A stretch of 64,000 nt of DNA from Plasmodiophora brassicae. Lineage: Eukaryota; Endomyxa; Phytomyxea; Plasmodiophorida; Plasmodiophoridae. Below, one piece after another: positions 10,397-20,494 of the stretch. The stretch spans positions 558,001 to 622,000 of the forward strand of contig JASFAU010000001.1 of assembly GCA_039704465.1 (NCBI GenBank), written 5' to 3'. The position numbers were made by a program, and so were the translations under genes. Position 1 is the stretch's first letter, and the number at the start of each line of letters is the position of its first letter. The notes under the pieces were generated by a model. The model saw only the letters and a list, made by a program, of their open reading frames with translations, was not told the DNA's origin and did not search any database.

Positions 10397-10726
10397 TTGG
10401 TTCAATATTCCAGAAGCGCACCGGCCTGTACTCGTACTAAACGATTGATCGTCCTCGAGCGGGACGGGTTGATTGACGTCGGCGCCAAAGTTCAGGTGAC
10501 GAACGCATCAGGTTTCGTTATTGCCCATGGAGTCGTGGAAGGTTTGACTGGCTGCGTAATCCATGGGTACTCAGCCGCCAATGACGAAACAGTGGTTAAC
10601 GAACCTGAAGTGACTCCTGTGTACGAAGATCAACTTCTAACCATTCCAAACTCGTCTGTCTCCACGATTGGTGAGGCCGGCCACTGCCACGTGTTTAAAT
10701 TTGACGAGTTACATGTCATCGGATAA
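10397..10726 (+). CDS. Hypothetical fragment, faint likeness to plant transposase-associated DUF8039
   Basis: An open frame of 109 codons with no in-frame ATG near its start, so it is probably an exon or a gene fragment. The body (RDGLIDVGAKVQVTNASGFV, then HGVVEGLTGCVIHG, then LLTIPNSSVSTIGEAG) has an order of short beta-like strands that reminds me of the DUF8039 domain in plant transposase-like proteins. That match is from memory of the pattern and is weak. It sits among transposon debris. Confidence 0.3.
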   Translation: MVQYSRSAPACTRTKRLIVLERDGLIDVGAKVQVTNASGFVIAHGVVEGLTGCVIHGYSAANDETVVNEPEVTPVYEDQLLTIPNSSVSTIGEAGHCHVFKFDELHVIG

Positions 10727-11090
10727 ACAGGCAAATCATTTTCAACGAGAACCGGCTTCTCAACTGCGAGAATAACTCGTAACGCAGTGGCGAGAGGGAG
10801 CAGCCCGCAGAACCGCCTGTTATTGACGCCGAACCTTTGGGATTATGAGGGCAGAGGGCATTCAGCCACGATCTGCATTTAGCCCAGAGTTGGATCCGGC
10901 TTTCCTCGTGATCGGCGTGGGGTTTGGCTGGTCTTGAATCATCCGTTGTTGATTATTGGTGGCGCGGACATAAAATACCAGCTGCTGTTTTATTGATATG
11001 ATACGGGCACAGTTAAACTGGCCGATGATCTCCTGTTTCACCCCGCAGCCTCAGGGACAGCCGACCGCGACTCGAGCCTTGTCATCGTTC
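10727..11090. other. No feature recognised
   Basis: 364 bases with no convincing ORF, repeat or terminal motif. Confidence 0.4.
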
Positions 11091-11094
11091 TCGC

Positions 11095-12560
11095 GAAGAC
11101 GCCTGTTGTAGTGATGTTTACCCAAACACTCCTGGTCCAAGGTCCCAGACCTCGGATCGTTCCCCCTCCTCGCGGCTTCCTCCCGCATGCCGTACGGACT
11201 CCCTGGTCTTAGGGCTGCCTCCCGTATATGCTATTCTTGGTATCTCTGGCTGCGACAGGGCATGCTGCATCGTTCCACCGTCTACACTGCCCTTTTCCGA
11301 ACATGACCTGGATGCAGTAGAGATAGGAAGGCTTGCTGCTGAGTCCGTGCGATACGTAGGCGCCGCAGGGTTCGTGTGCATGTTCAGATTGGCCACGCCC
11401 GTTTCTTGAAAGTGGACTCATCGCAATAAGGACGGATTGAGTGAATCAGATTCGCTGGTCCAAGTTAACGTTGAACAAACTCTTCTTAGCCATACTGACG
11501 ACATCCACCCCCACATGGGAGGTGGTCACCTACTTACAGGCACCCATCCATTCCAAATCATTCACGCGAGTCACCAAACGTTTCCAGTTCCCAATGATCC
11601 TTCCAATCGTCCCATTGTGATGTGCGACAAGTCGTACATCCCGTTTCCGACATTAAGGCACCCGTTCCAATTCCATGCACCAAATTCCAGATCCATCCCG
11701 TTCCAATTCCCCATGCACTGATTCTGTGAGTTGCGTCCAACACACTACATCAGCGCCGGTTGTGAGCTCACTACTGCGTCCAGTGAGTTCCGCTCGCAAC
11801 CACCACGAATGCACACACCGCGTCCGGCCATGAGCATCCGTGGCCAGTTCCATTCCCATCCGATATCGGTTCATCGAAGCCCAGCCCTTAGGGGTCCGAT
11901 GACTGCCACAATCCAGCCATTAGGATCCGACCTGCGCATGCGACTTTCCATACCGGTAGTTTCCATCGGTACATCCCATTCAGTGGCCAATTTGCTGAAT
12001 GTTCCTAGACTGAGTTCCATACCCAGTGTTTCGGGCCCCATGCCCACGCAAGTGCTCCGCGCACCGTGCGTTCGATCGCCGTCCTTTCCGTTCTCGCGTC
12101 GATGCTCCACCGTTGCCCAAGTACAGTTAGGGCAGCGTTCGACCAGCCTCTTTTCCATGTTCGTGCCGGTTAGTCATCATATCGTCGATTCCGTTGTCGT
12201 TTAGTCCTCTGACGTCGTGTTCCGTTTCCTTTACGTCGTGTCAGGGTAGGTCGGCGATTCGAGTTCGTCGCCGCGGAGTCCGACAATGATCGCAAAGCTT
12301 CCGCCTGAGGGTGGTCACCTCCCAGTCGATCATACAGATCGTGAACCATCGTCGGTACGTCCTCGATTATGATGTCCGCTGGTTCCCATGTGGCGTCTGC
12401 TTCTTCGAATCCCTCCCATAGAACCTTGATTTCGACACGCTTCTCGCTCGCATTCTATCGGCAGTCAGCTAGATCTTCCACCAAGAGCTTGTGACTCGAA
12501 TGTTGAAGATGCTTCTTCATCGTCGCCGTCATGTTCAATTTCCCATCAGCGTATCGTCTC
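11095..12560 (-). mobile_element. Relic 3' end of a gypsy element (LTR plus chromodomain end of pol)
   Basis: The stretch parallels 58391-59895 base for base with many substitutions and small indels. Examples are the shared stretches around ACACTGCCCTTTTCCGAACA and the pair at 12240-12560 versus 59590-59895, where the other copy encodes the chromodomain and C-terminal tail of pol. It is therefore the 3' LTR and about 360 bases of pol of an old member of the same family, in the same orientation. Homology stops abruptly near 12560 inside pol, so the rest was lost. Confidence 0.75.
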
Positions 12561-12834
12561 ACTGGACAGAAATCCGATGCAGCGGGATTACGTTTTTGCT
12601 CGATGTATCAGCGACGTATCTGACAAGTGATGCAGCGCAGACACATTTGTCTCATTAAAGTTATCCGCAAACTTGCCTACCAGTTTCTCACAGTTCTGGC
12701 TACCAGTTACAGCTGACATTCAGTTTTGTCGATTATCCGCAAACCTGATCAACTGAGTGTGGCTGGCTACCAGTTAGGGCCTCCTGCGCGCGCGGCTACG
12801 CCAGAATCTTCTTAGAAGCTGTCTTGGGGCCTCC
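12561..12834. repeat. Short dispersed motifs and one arm of a direct duplication
   Basis: GTTATCCGCAAAC occurs near 12660 and as GATTATCCGCAAAC near 12731. GGCTACCAGTTA-like motifs occur three times. A related GTTTACGGATAAC is near 16608, in the opposite sense. Such clustered motifs are usual in subterminal parts of DNA transposons. A ~36-bp segment (CGGCTACGCCAGAATCTTCT and on) at about 12791 recurs at about 13038, on the other side of the relic LTR. Confidence 0.45.
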
Positions 12835-13033
12835 TGCTTAAGGAAGACAATAACGAAGTGATTTATTCCGACCGACATCGGCGCGAGACGATGGCGACGT
12901 AAAGCTGTGTAACAGGGCTCGCCAAGCCGTTACCGACCACGGCGACAGTGGCGGAGCCTCTGCCGTGGACGTTACGCAGTCGCGCACAGTCACAGGGTCA
13001 CCGTGTGTCGGTGGTACGACATTGTCCTCGACA
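12835..13033 (-). repeat. Relic solo LTR of the TRIM family
   Basis: About 199 bases align along their length with the 195-bp TRIM LTRs at 17750 and 18504. It shares ATAACGAAGTGATTTATTCC, CATCGGCGCGAGACGATGGC and the end CCTCGACA, with clear divergence. No interior and no clean 5-bp target duplication is visible. It lies just upstream of the Harbinger transposase and between the two arms of the ~36-bp duplication. Confidence 0.75.
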
Positions 13034-13098
13034 CTGCTCGGCTACGCCAGAATCTTCTTAGAAGGCTGTCTTGGATCTCGATCTGTCTATCGACCTCT

Positions 13099-14226
13099 AT
13101 GCATTCTGACGATAGCGATGACTCCTTTGAGATTGACGCGGTGGCGTGGTGCTGTATGGCGGCTATTGGCAACAAGAATGAGTTCTTCAACCCCTACGAA
13201 CTTGACGACAACGTTAATGATCAGGTGTATGTTGACCCAGACATTGGCGTTCGCGATGAGCTCGCATATCTTCTACGACGGCCATCGTTATTTAGGGCGA
13301 CAACGAACTTCACCGCAAGCGAATTCGAGGAGTTGTGCTCGCTTGTGTGTCCAGTAATTTAGCTCTATGCTCGTAGTACGGGCGAGATTCGAGGTACTGG
13401 TGGTCGACCACCCAAGCTCAGTCCTGAACAGCGGCTTCTCAGCTTCATTCTACACTTCAAGCACGACAACAACTTTGTCTACGACAGCGGGAAGTGGAAT
13501 TGGGCGAAGTTATCCCATTGCGACGACGCAATATTCGTTGCTACCTGCATCAATGAGGCGATCCTGGAACAGGAGATATACTGGCCTGACGAACACGAGC
13601 GGAAGACGCTGGGTAGAACGTTACCGGAAATGCCGGGCTGCATTGGGAACATCGATGGAACCCTGGTCAGGATTCCCAGACCTCACAACAACCCAGAACA
13701 CGAATGTAGGTTCAATGGCCGGAAGAAGATGTACGCCATGAACAATACCGTTGTCATCGACCACTTCGGCTTAATTCGCTACGTGGACCCCGGCTACCCT
13801 GGATCATTCCACTGACTCCGGCAGTTAAACCTTGCCACGAACTGGCGTGAACACTTCACACATGATGATGACGAACAGTATTTCGAGTACCTTCTCGGGG
13901 ACCCAGGATATCTTGGAATGGAGATGTTTGTCATGGGGCGTGCCCGTGATCTGGAGCTAGAGGGAATTGACAATGACGTCCTCCGCGCATTCAACAAGAT
14001 GCACGGCGGGTATCGCGTACGTGTCGAGTGGGGAAGTGGAGGAGTTAAACGCAAATGGAAGAGACTCATGAAATGGTTCGACCTAAGAAAGCCCAAGTTC
14101 TCAATCATGTTTCGCTGTGGATGCGGGCTCACCAATTTCATCCATAGACGTCGAATGGATATGGAGGCATTCGACATCGAGCGCGTACCACACCAGGACC
14201 TGTACGGATGGGATGGGGATTATTGA
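13099..14226 (+). pseudogene. PIF/Harbinger (DDE_Tnp_4) transposase with two nonsense codons
   Basis: One frame runs 376 codons from the ATG at 13099 with only two stops: TAG at 13360-13362 and TGA at 13813-13815. The catalytic layout of Harbinger nucleases is present. The first Asp is in GCIGNIDGTLVRI, the second in GDPGYLGMEM, and a Glu in YRVRVEWGSGGVKRKWKRL. An N-terminal module (ASEFEELCSLV, then LSPEQRLLSFILHF) precedes it. No indel is needed, so inactivation is probably recent, or the stops are polymorphic. A convergent minus-strand ORF (14264-14611) may be the second gene of the same element. Confidence 0.85.
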
Positions 14227-14263
14227 CAAGCGTGAAGAACCTTTATCGAAATACACGCCATGT

Positions 14264-15781
14264 TTAAAGCCCCATAAGGGTGCGGGCCTTCTGCCTGAAC
14301 TCCTCGTCCGAAATGACGCCCGCACCACGGAGCTCCTTGAGATTTGAGAGCTCCGTTTGCTTGATCCGGGACTCGGTTAGGCGACCTAGATCGTGCATCG
14401 CTTTCGCGATCTGCGTGAACGCCATTGCCTGACAGGACAGAGCCTGCGCCTTGTTCTTCGGAGCCGCCGTGTCAGGGGGAGACGGCGACTCAACCCGTGG
14501 CTTCTTTTCGGGGGTCTTCCGCTGCACGATTGAGCCACGCAACTGGATGACGTTCCGCTTGCAGTGTGACTCGAGCGTCTTAAGTCGCTCAATCACCGAC
14601 TTGGCTTGAAGCACGCCACGTCCGGAAGTGGTCGTACGAGACAGGTCTGCAAGTTCAACCGTCGGTCCGGCGACATGTCGGTAAGCGCCGAGATGCTCGC
14701 GCAGGGGCGTCATTGTGGTGGAACATCCAGAATCGAGCAGGCCGACGAAACTGTTGTCTACGGCGGGGTGACGGGCAGACATGGCGCGAACCGGGACGTA
14801 CTGATCAGGTTGCGACGATGTATTCGATGTCGTCCGCCACAACGAGCGCTGTAGGAAACAGTTGCCATTCGTGTGCGGCTTCCTCGAGGTCGTATGTAGG
14901 ACGCAAAGTCCATCGCGTTCGGGAGCCTTGATCGGGTGTGCGGTGGCGCTTGCACGGTTCGCCGTTGCGAACGATATCTCCCGGTCAGCATGAGCCTCTT
15001 GAATGCGCTGCTCTTCTGATGTGAGCGTGGACACGACCTCAGTGACGGTAGGCCGCGGTTCGAGTCCACGACTGTGCAGGTTGGATGCGGCCGTGTCCAA
15101 TTCTGACGAGGCGTTGCCAGCCATCAGGACAGCCAGGAAGGAATCCGTCATGTGAAGCATGTCGTTCGGGACTGTTGTACGGAAACGTTGGGCAGCGGCT
15201 TGCAGACGAGCCGCGTACAAGGCGACCGATTCACCGGCTTGCTGTCGAACACTGAACAAATCTTTAGAAGCACGAATGACAGACGAAAACGTGCAGGATC
15301 GCAGCATGCGGAAGAGAGCGCGCCAGCATTGCGCCGATGTACCGGCGTACAGCAAGTTGTAGCCGATCAGAACGGTCTTGTCGACCATCTGAAACAAGAG
15401 TATCTCCCGAGCAGTTGCCTCCAGATCCGCGTCCACATTGTCGGGGATACTCGGAGTCGGCGATCCGTCCAGGTCGATGCCGACAATTCCCGCGAATCCA
15501 CGGTTGGTAAACCAAGACGCGGCGGCGGGCGCCCAAGCGGCAAACGATTCGTGCTTGCCGTCGAACCGAGGCGGAGGCACGCGATCTGTACCTGGACGCA
15601 CTACGCCGTCCACAATGGTTGGGCGAGGCTGCGTCGTCGGCGTCGTGGCGATGCAGGAGTACGATGCGGTTTGCTGTCGCAGGAATGCGATGCGCGCGAT
15701 CTTCTCCTGTCGCTCGGCCTCAGCGAGCTGCGCGTCGAGATCTTGGACATCTGACTCCGCCGTTCGACCGCGATCGGCCAT
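14264..15781 (-). pseudogene. Chimeric ORF: copia gag/protease fused to a SHOCT-like C-terminus
   Basis: A single frame of 505 codons from the gag ATG at 15781. Residues 1 to about 390 are copia Gag, a zinc-binding CVLHTTSRKPHTNGNC, and the start of the protease (LLDSGCSTTMTP). At about 14612 the sequence leaves copia and continues in frame for about 115 residues of unrelated protein. That part has a basic, helical section, KNKAQALSCQAMAFTQIAKA, and the ending LKELRGAGVISDEEFRQKAR, which looks like a SHOCT domain. The tail probably belongs to the accessory gene of the adjacent Harbinger element, whose transposase ends 37 bp away. The in-frame join may be chance. Confidence 0.65.
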
Positions 15782-16020
15782 GACGTTGGACGCGAGCGAG
15801 ACGCCCAGAGCGCGGTTACGACTGTTAATCTGAAACGACGAAATCAGAGTGATATATATTGATGGATATAGAGCGAAGATATTGGGTGTGACGGGCAACG
15901 TCGTAGACGTGAGACGCGGTGCACGTTACATCATCGCGTGCGGCGCTGACACCAGACTTGCGGAGTGCGTGGCAGCGTCGGTGTGCTGCACGAGTGTGCT
16001 GCTGGATATGGAGTTCGACA
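14612..16020 (-). mobile_element. Copia copy A, 5' LTR and gag only
   Basis: Minus-strand element: 5' LTR 16020-15831, then gag and the start of protease to about 14612, where homology to copies B and C ends at CACGCCAC. The integrase, reverse transcriptase and 3' LTR are missing. Apart from a few substitutions it equals copies B and C over the shared part. Confidence 0.85.
15831..16020 (-). repeat. Copia LTR 1 (5' LTR of copy A)
   Basis: 190 bp, TGAAACGACG to GAGTTCGACA on the plus strand, so the element-sense ends are TGTCGA and TTTCA. It is flanked on the left by the primer-binding site (15817-15830) and on the right by the CACTA block X. Confidence 0.9.
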
Positions 16021-16162
16021 GCGTTTCGGCACGTTTTCCATGTTGGAGGTACCGGTTTTGAGCTCCAGGAGCGTGTCGCGAGGGCGAACCTTCAAGTTCG
16101 CCTCGCAGAACGTCGAATGGGGGAACTTTTGTCGGTACTCAGCGTAGAGCTTGAAACATAAA

Positions 16163-16456
16163 TCAATACCAGGAGTACGAGTTGCCCAAATCGTGAACCT
16201 GACCTGTTTCCAAACCCGCTCCTGGAATCACTTGCGTCACCGCCTTCTTGCGGCCCTCGCAGTCATGCTCGAAGTGCGAGTAGTAGCTGTCAGCCAGCGC
16301 AGAGATGTGCTCAGTGGACACGAAATCGCGAACCTTCTTTCCCTTCGGCTTGAATTCGGACTGGTCGGGCTGGCCATGGCCTACTGGTGCCGCAATCGCC
16401 TGAACGCTGACCTCGCTCTCGCTGGAAGACGACGATGACGTGTCCATGACGACCAC
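16163..16456 (-). CDS. Small hypothetical ORF of block X
   Basis: 97 codons from MVVMDTSSSSSSESEVSV. The middle (GKKVRDFVSTEHISALADSY, then FEHDCEGRKKAVTQVIPG) looks protein-like, but no domain is recognised. In the second block (26138-26430) a 2-base deletion breaks the frame after the corresponding start, so it is unlikely to be needed there. It may be the last part of the accessory CACTA gene. Confidence 0.35.
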   Translation of the reverse strand: MVVMDTSSSSSSESEVSVQAIAAPVGHGQPDQSEFKPKGKKVRDFVSTEHISALADSYYSHFEHDCEGRKKAVTQVIPGAGLETGQVHDLGNSYSWY

Positions 16457-17749
16457 TGTTGCAACTCAGAGTGAAGTTGAAAACTTTTTGGGGGACCGTC
16501 CCAGAGGCCTTTCAAAGTTTGCCCGCCAGTCTATATTTGGAACCTCATGACGAGGCCGCGCACCCATTCTGGTGGTGAACAGACTGTGACTCGCTGTCAG
16601 TTTAGGGGGTTTACGGATAACTCTATTGTATCACAAATATATCTAAATGCATACATTGGAGATACACTCAAGACGTCCGGCAGGACATCGCTTCGTTCAT
16701 CGACGGCCAACAGTGTATTACGACAGGTATTGTTCACATGAGCAGCAATACGTTCAACAACGTCTTGATGTTGTCACCATGCCAGCAGCCGTGGTATTCG
16801 CTCTGGAAAGCAAGCACACCAGGTGAATAGGGACTCGCAATCTGCGACGTGGGTCTCTTGGCAGAGCGCTAGGCACCAACACCACATGCGCCGGTATGAC
16901 GTGCTCGATTGGGAACAGCGGGCTATCCGAAACGCCAAGGGTACGTCGGTCCTTCTGCAGGTAACGTACCGGGGAATGTTGCCGAATGTCGGATACGGAA
17001 TCATGTCAAACGAGCTAAAACAACATTAGAGATATACAGGTCGAACACACGAATTAAATACGCGCCAACCTTGTGCATTGAAATAAATCCAGCGTCAACG
17101 GTGTCAGGGATAGATGGGTTTCATCGACAACACGTGGCATTTCGATGCGCAACAGTCGGTCAATGTCGCCAAGGTACATGTTCCCCTAAGGATCTGCAAC
17201 CGCGACGTAATTGTCAGTGGTTGTGTTCTCGTTTCGAGCTTTCCAGGTCACATGCCTGTGAGTTCAACATAATGTCAGAGAATAACTATGCTATGTGGTC
17301 TGATTCACATACCCATCTGGACGTGACGTTCTGGTAAACGGTGGCCTCATCGTGAACCAGGTGGGTCCCGAAACGGCCACGACAGAACGTATCGAACTGG
17401 CCCAGTGCACGGGAAATTTCGTTGTAGTTGCTGATTGAGGCGTTGGCTGCATCGGCAAACGACTCGCGTGCTTCGAGGTAGTGCATCACCCAAGGATGAT
17501 CGTTGACCAACGCCCAATCCTTCGTTACAAAGCGATGGTGGAGCCAGCACCGAAGATCGTCAGAGATGCGCTCCGCTTTCGTGAACCGTCGACGAATTCC
17601 ACCACACCATGTCGTTGGCAGCCGGATCCATTCGCAAATACAGAGACTGTCCAAACAGCAAGGGACCGCCCTTGTTGCAAGCATATTCAGCACTGTAGTC
17701 GCACCTAAACCGCAGCACGTGAACATAAGAGTACGATCACTGTAGTGCA

Positions 17750-18698
17750 TGATGAAGACGATAACGAAGTGATTTATTCCACTGACATCGGCGCGAGACG
17801 ATGGCGACGTAACGCAGTGTAACAGGGCTTGCCAAAGCCGTTACCGGCAACGGCGACGGTGGCGGAGCCTCTTTTGTGGACGTGACACAGCCGCGCACAG
17901 TCACACCGTCATCGTGTGCCGGTGGTAGGACATGGTCCTCGACACGCCCCCTCCAACGGCACGCGGTTGCATGCGGAAGGCGGTCGAACGGACGTGTCCC
18001 GGCTGGACCTTCGACTCTGGATCATGTACAACACGACCTTGCTCGTGCTCGTATGTCTTGGCTTGTTGACGCGACACGAGACGGATCGTGGCGTAGCTAG
18101 AGCTGACAGGTGTGGCGCGATATGCTGGGGCAAAGTCGTCAATGACGACACAGAGAGGAGGACCTGGCTCGGGACGACACCGACGCCGAAGGCGCCGGCG
18201 GACAACGTTATATCGAGAAGAGGTTGAGGCAAGCGATTGAGGCCCGTACGACCGGCGTACGCCTGGCGCTTACGTTCCGGTACTGGTTCTGGATTCCCGT
18301 AATGACGGCCTGCCTTGCTTGCGCGATCTGCCTCGGCTCTCTGGCGCGTGGCGCGACTGGAGTGGGCGTTCGTGGCGCGTTGTGCAGAAGCAGGGTCAGG
18401 GCAGAGACACAGTGACGCGGGACTGGCACTGGATGGCACCGGCGCGCGGGGCGCCGGCGGGCTCGCCGCCTCGAAGCGCGTAGAACGCGTACGACTGTTA
18501 ATCTGATGAAGACGATAACGAAGTGATTTATTCCACTGACATCGGCGCGAGACGATGGCGACGTAACGCAGTGTAACAGGGCTTGCCAAAGCCGTTACCG
18601 GCAACGGCGACGGTGGCGGAGCCTCTTTTGTGGACGTGACACAGCCGCGCACAGTCACAGCGTCATCGTGTGCCGGTGGTAGGACATGGTCCTCGACA
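17750..18698 (-). mobile_element. TRIM element, copy 1 (949 bp, TSD GTGCA)
   Basis: Two 195-bp direct repeats (17750-17944 and 18504-18698) with TG...CA ends flank a 559-bp interior with no retroelement domain. GTGCA stands immediately outside both ends (17745-17749 and 18699-18703), a 5-bp target duplication. The interior begins and ends like the copia element: CGCCCCCTCCA next to the left LTR (minus-strand polypurine tract TGGAGGGGGCG) and TACGACTGTTAATC next to the right LTR (primer site). It is therefore a terminal-repeat retrotransposon in miniature that could be moved by copia proteins. Confidence 0.92.
18490..18503 (-). other. TRIM primer-binding site, tRNA-Asn anticodon half
   Basis: The plus strand reads TACGACTGTTAATC directly before the LTR. 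As an RNA this is the anticodon arm of tRNA-Asn(GUU) (loop CUGUUAA) with its 3' end abutting the LTR, the geometry expected of a cleaved-tRNA primer. The same 14 bases adjoin the copia LTRs at 15817-15830, 25792-25805 and 35787-35800 and TRIM copy 2 at 28472-28485. Confidence 0.65.
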
Positions 18699-20432
18699 GT
18701 GCACGTGACGTGCACTTACCTGAGCCTGACGGCAGCTGACAACAGCTGATAGTTGGCAACGATGTTGGCAGATTGACCCCGTGTCGATGTGCATACATAA
18801 GATTCATCCATCTTTCAATGGAAACGTCCACACGAATCCGGACATCGGGCCAAAGAACTCGACGATATCCGGAACATGAACCAGGGAATGGACCTTAAAT
18901 TCACGATACTTAGCAGAAAGATGGAACAAGTCAACGGCACATGCATCATACCGAAATCGTTATCAGCAGGATATGAGACAGCATCTCTAGTTTCGCCAGT
19001 GACTGACGAAATCGCAGACTAATCGCCGGGAGGTCTTGACGTGAAAACTTTGAAAGTATTTCGTTGGCTGCCTGCAGGAATTCGAACATCGCGTTCCACC
19101 ATTGTCTTGTAGCCTTGCTGTCGAGGAAGCGATGGATCACAGAATGAAACACAGCGACGCCAAAGTCCCCGAGCCATTGGATGTAATCATGCGCCTTCCA
19201 CGACCGACGATGAAAGCAATTCCTGGGTTTATCGCCGTTCCCTATGACGAAGATATTCAGGTCACGTAACTGTGAAGACTCTACGGACATACCTGTACAC
19301 CAAGGATTTTACCCAGGACGGATTCAACAATCGTCGCTGTAGCTGACATTTTCTTGTTCGACTTTTCGGCGCTCGAAACTTCAACGGGTACCTTCCTTCC
19401 GGGTTTGTCATTGGACGACCGCACGCGACTTCAATATGCATTGGCAATGAATGATCAGCCCACTATGATATTCATCCATCACGGCATGGTACCGGCTCGA
19501 TATTCATGTCCTTCTTATCGGCAGGGCAACCTACCATGTCGAAGATTCGCTGCATCGTGTTGAGCAACAAACAATGTAGAGTACAAAGCGTGAACTGAGT
19601 GGCGTTCCCGAACTTGTAAGGCAAAGTGCCTGAATACGGATCGGGGCGAAGGTCGCCTGTTTTCATACGTTCGAGCATCTCTTCGTCTGTTTTAATTTGG
19701 TCCCTACAGACCATTCGCCAGAAGCGTAGTTAGCGCCTAATTGCCGCCTCGATTCGATTTCAAAAGTACCTTGGATGACCTCGCCGAAACGTCGACCAAC
19801 GTCTGGTGATCGTCTCTTCAGACACTCTTTGAACCACGACTCGCACTTTCGTCCGACAGGGTCATCATCTGGAAACTGTGTCCAACTTTCTTTGTAGAGG
19901 TTGTGCCCCATGTATATCGCCTGCTGGTGGCCATAGGTGTGATTGGGCATGGCTGATGGCCTCAGACGAGCAGGGGCTGTCCGAACTCGACGACAACAGA
20001 CGGCGGCGGACGTGGCGTTCAGAGGATTGAGGTGGCGGCAAGGGCCTGGTGTACGTCGCATGTCCGTTGCCGAAATCCTGGCTACGCGGCTCACGACCAC
20101 AAGCCATAGAGCCGTGACTCACCGAAGTCATCGCGTGCCCAATGACGACGACGGATCCGGTGGCCGCACAAGGCACACTGGAGAATCGTCATTTTTAACC
20201 GGTCGACCTGAGGCGGCCAAAAACCTCATCACCCCGCCTTATATGAAGCAGGCCCTAGAGTAAAGCCGAGCGGAGTCCGCCACGAATTGCGGGGACTTGG
20301 TGGGGTGCTCAGTCCAAATCACCCAAGTGACATGGCGCCGCTGACGCGCAACCGTCGTCCATCCACGGCCCTGCCGATCGTGAAACCGCCATCGAGCCTG
20401 TACCGGACCGCCAGCTTGAAGTGAATGGCAAC

Positions 20433-20494
20433 CTCCTAATTCCAAGGACGGGCCACCGTTAACGGTGGCCGTGGCCCGTACTTGGAATTAGGAG
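20433..20494. repeat. 62-bp near-perfect cruciform, block X copy 1
   Basis: Outer arms CTCCTAATTCCAAG and CTTGGAATTAGGAG, middle arms ACGGGCCAC and GTGGCCCGT, and a self-complementary centre around CGTTAACG. It lies upstream of the CACTA transposase remnants and is repeated unchanged at 30416-30477. It could be a small fold-back element or a regulatory or terminal hairpin of the CACTA element. Confidence 0.8.

Larger units (their letters stand above)
17286..20100 (-). pseudogene. CACTA (Tnp2-type) transposase remnants, block X copy 1
   Basis: Minus-strand pieces in order: a basic start (20100-19663), EEMLERMKTGDLRPDP with the DPMH-region equivalent (19714-19472), KAHDYIQWLGDFGVAVFHSV (19290-18946), then HSLVHVPDIVEFFGPMSGFV near 18860. 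After the TRIM come NKGGPLLFGQSLYLRMDP and a tail with WALVNDHPWVMHYLEARESF. The DUF4218-like motif (H..VH..D..E..GP) and the order identify a CACTA transposase. Several frame changes make it a pseudogene. The TRIM lies inside an intron: GTAAGT occurs at 18718-18713 and TTTAG at about 17706, and without the TRIM the intron would be 61 nt. Confidence 0.7.

Noticed and set aside
11437..12204. ORFs of 94 and 157 codons as genes
   Set aside because: They lie in a decayed LTR region homologous to 58.4-59.5 kb, where the matching frames are not conserved.
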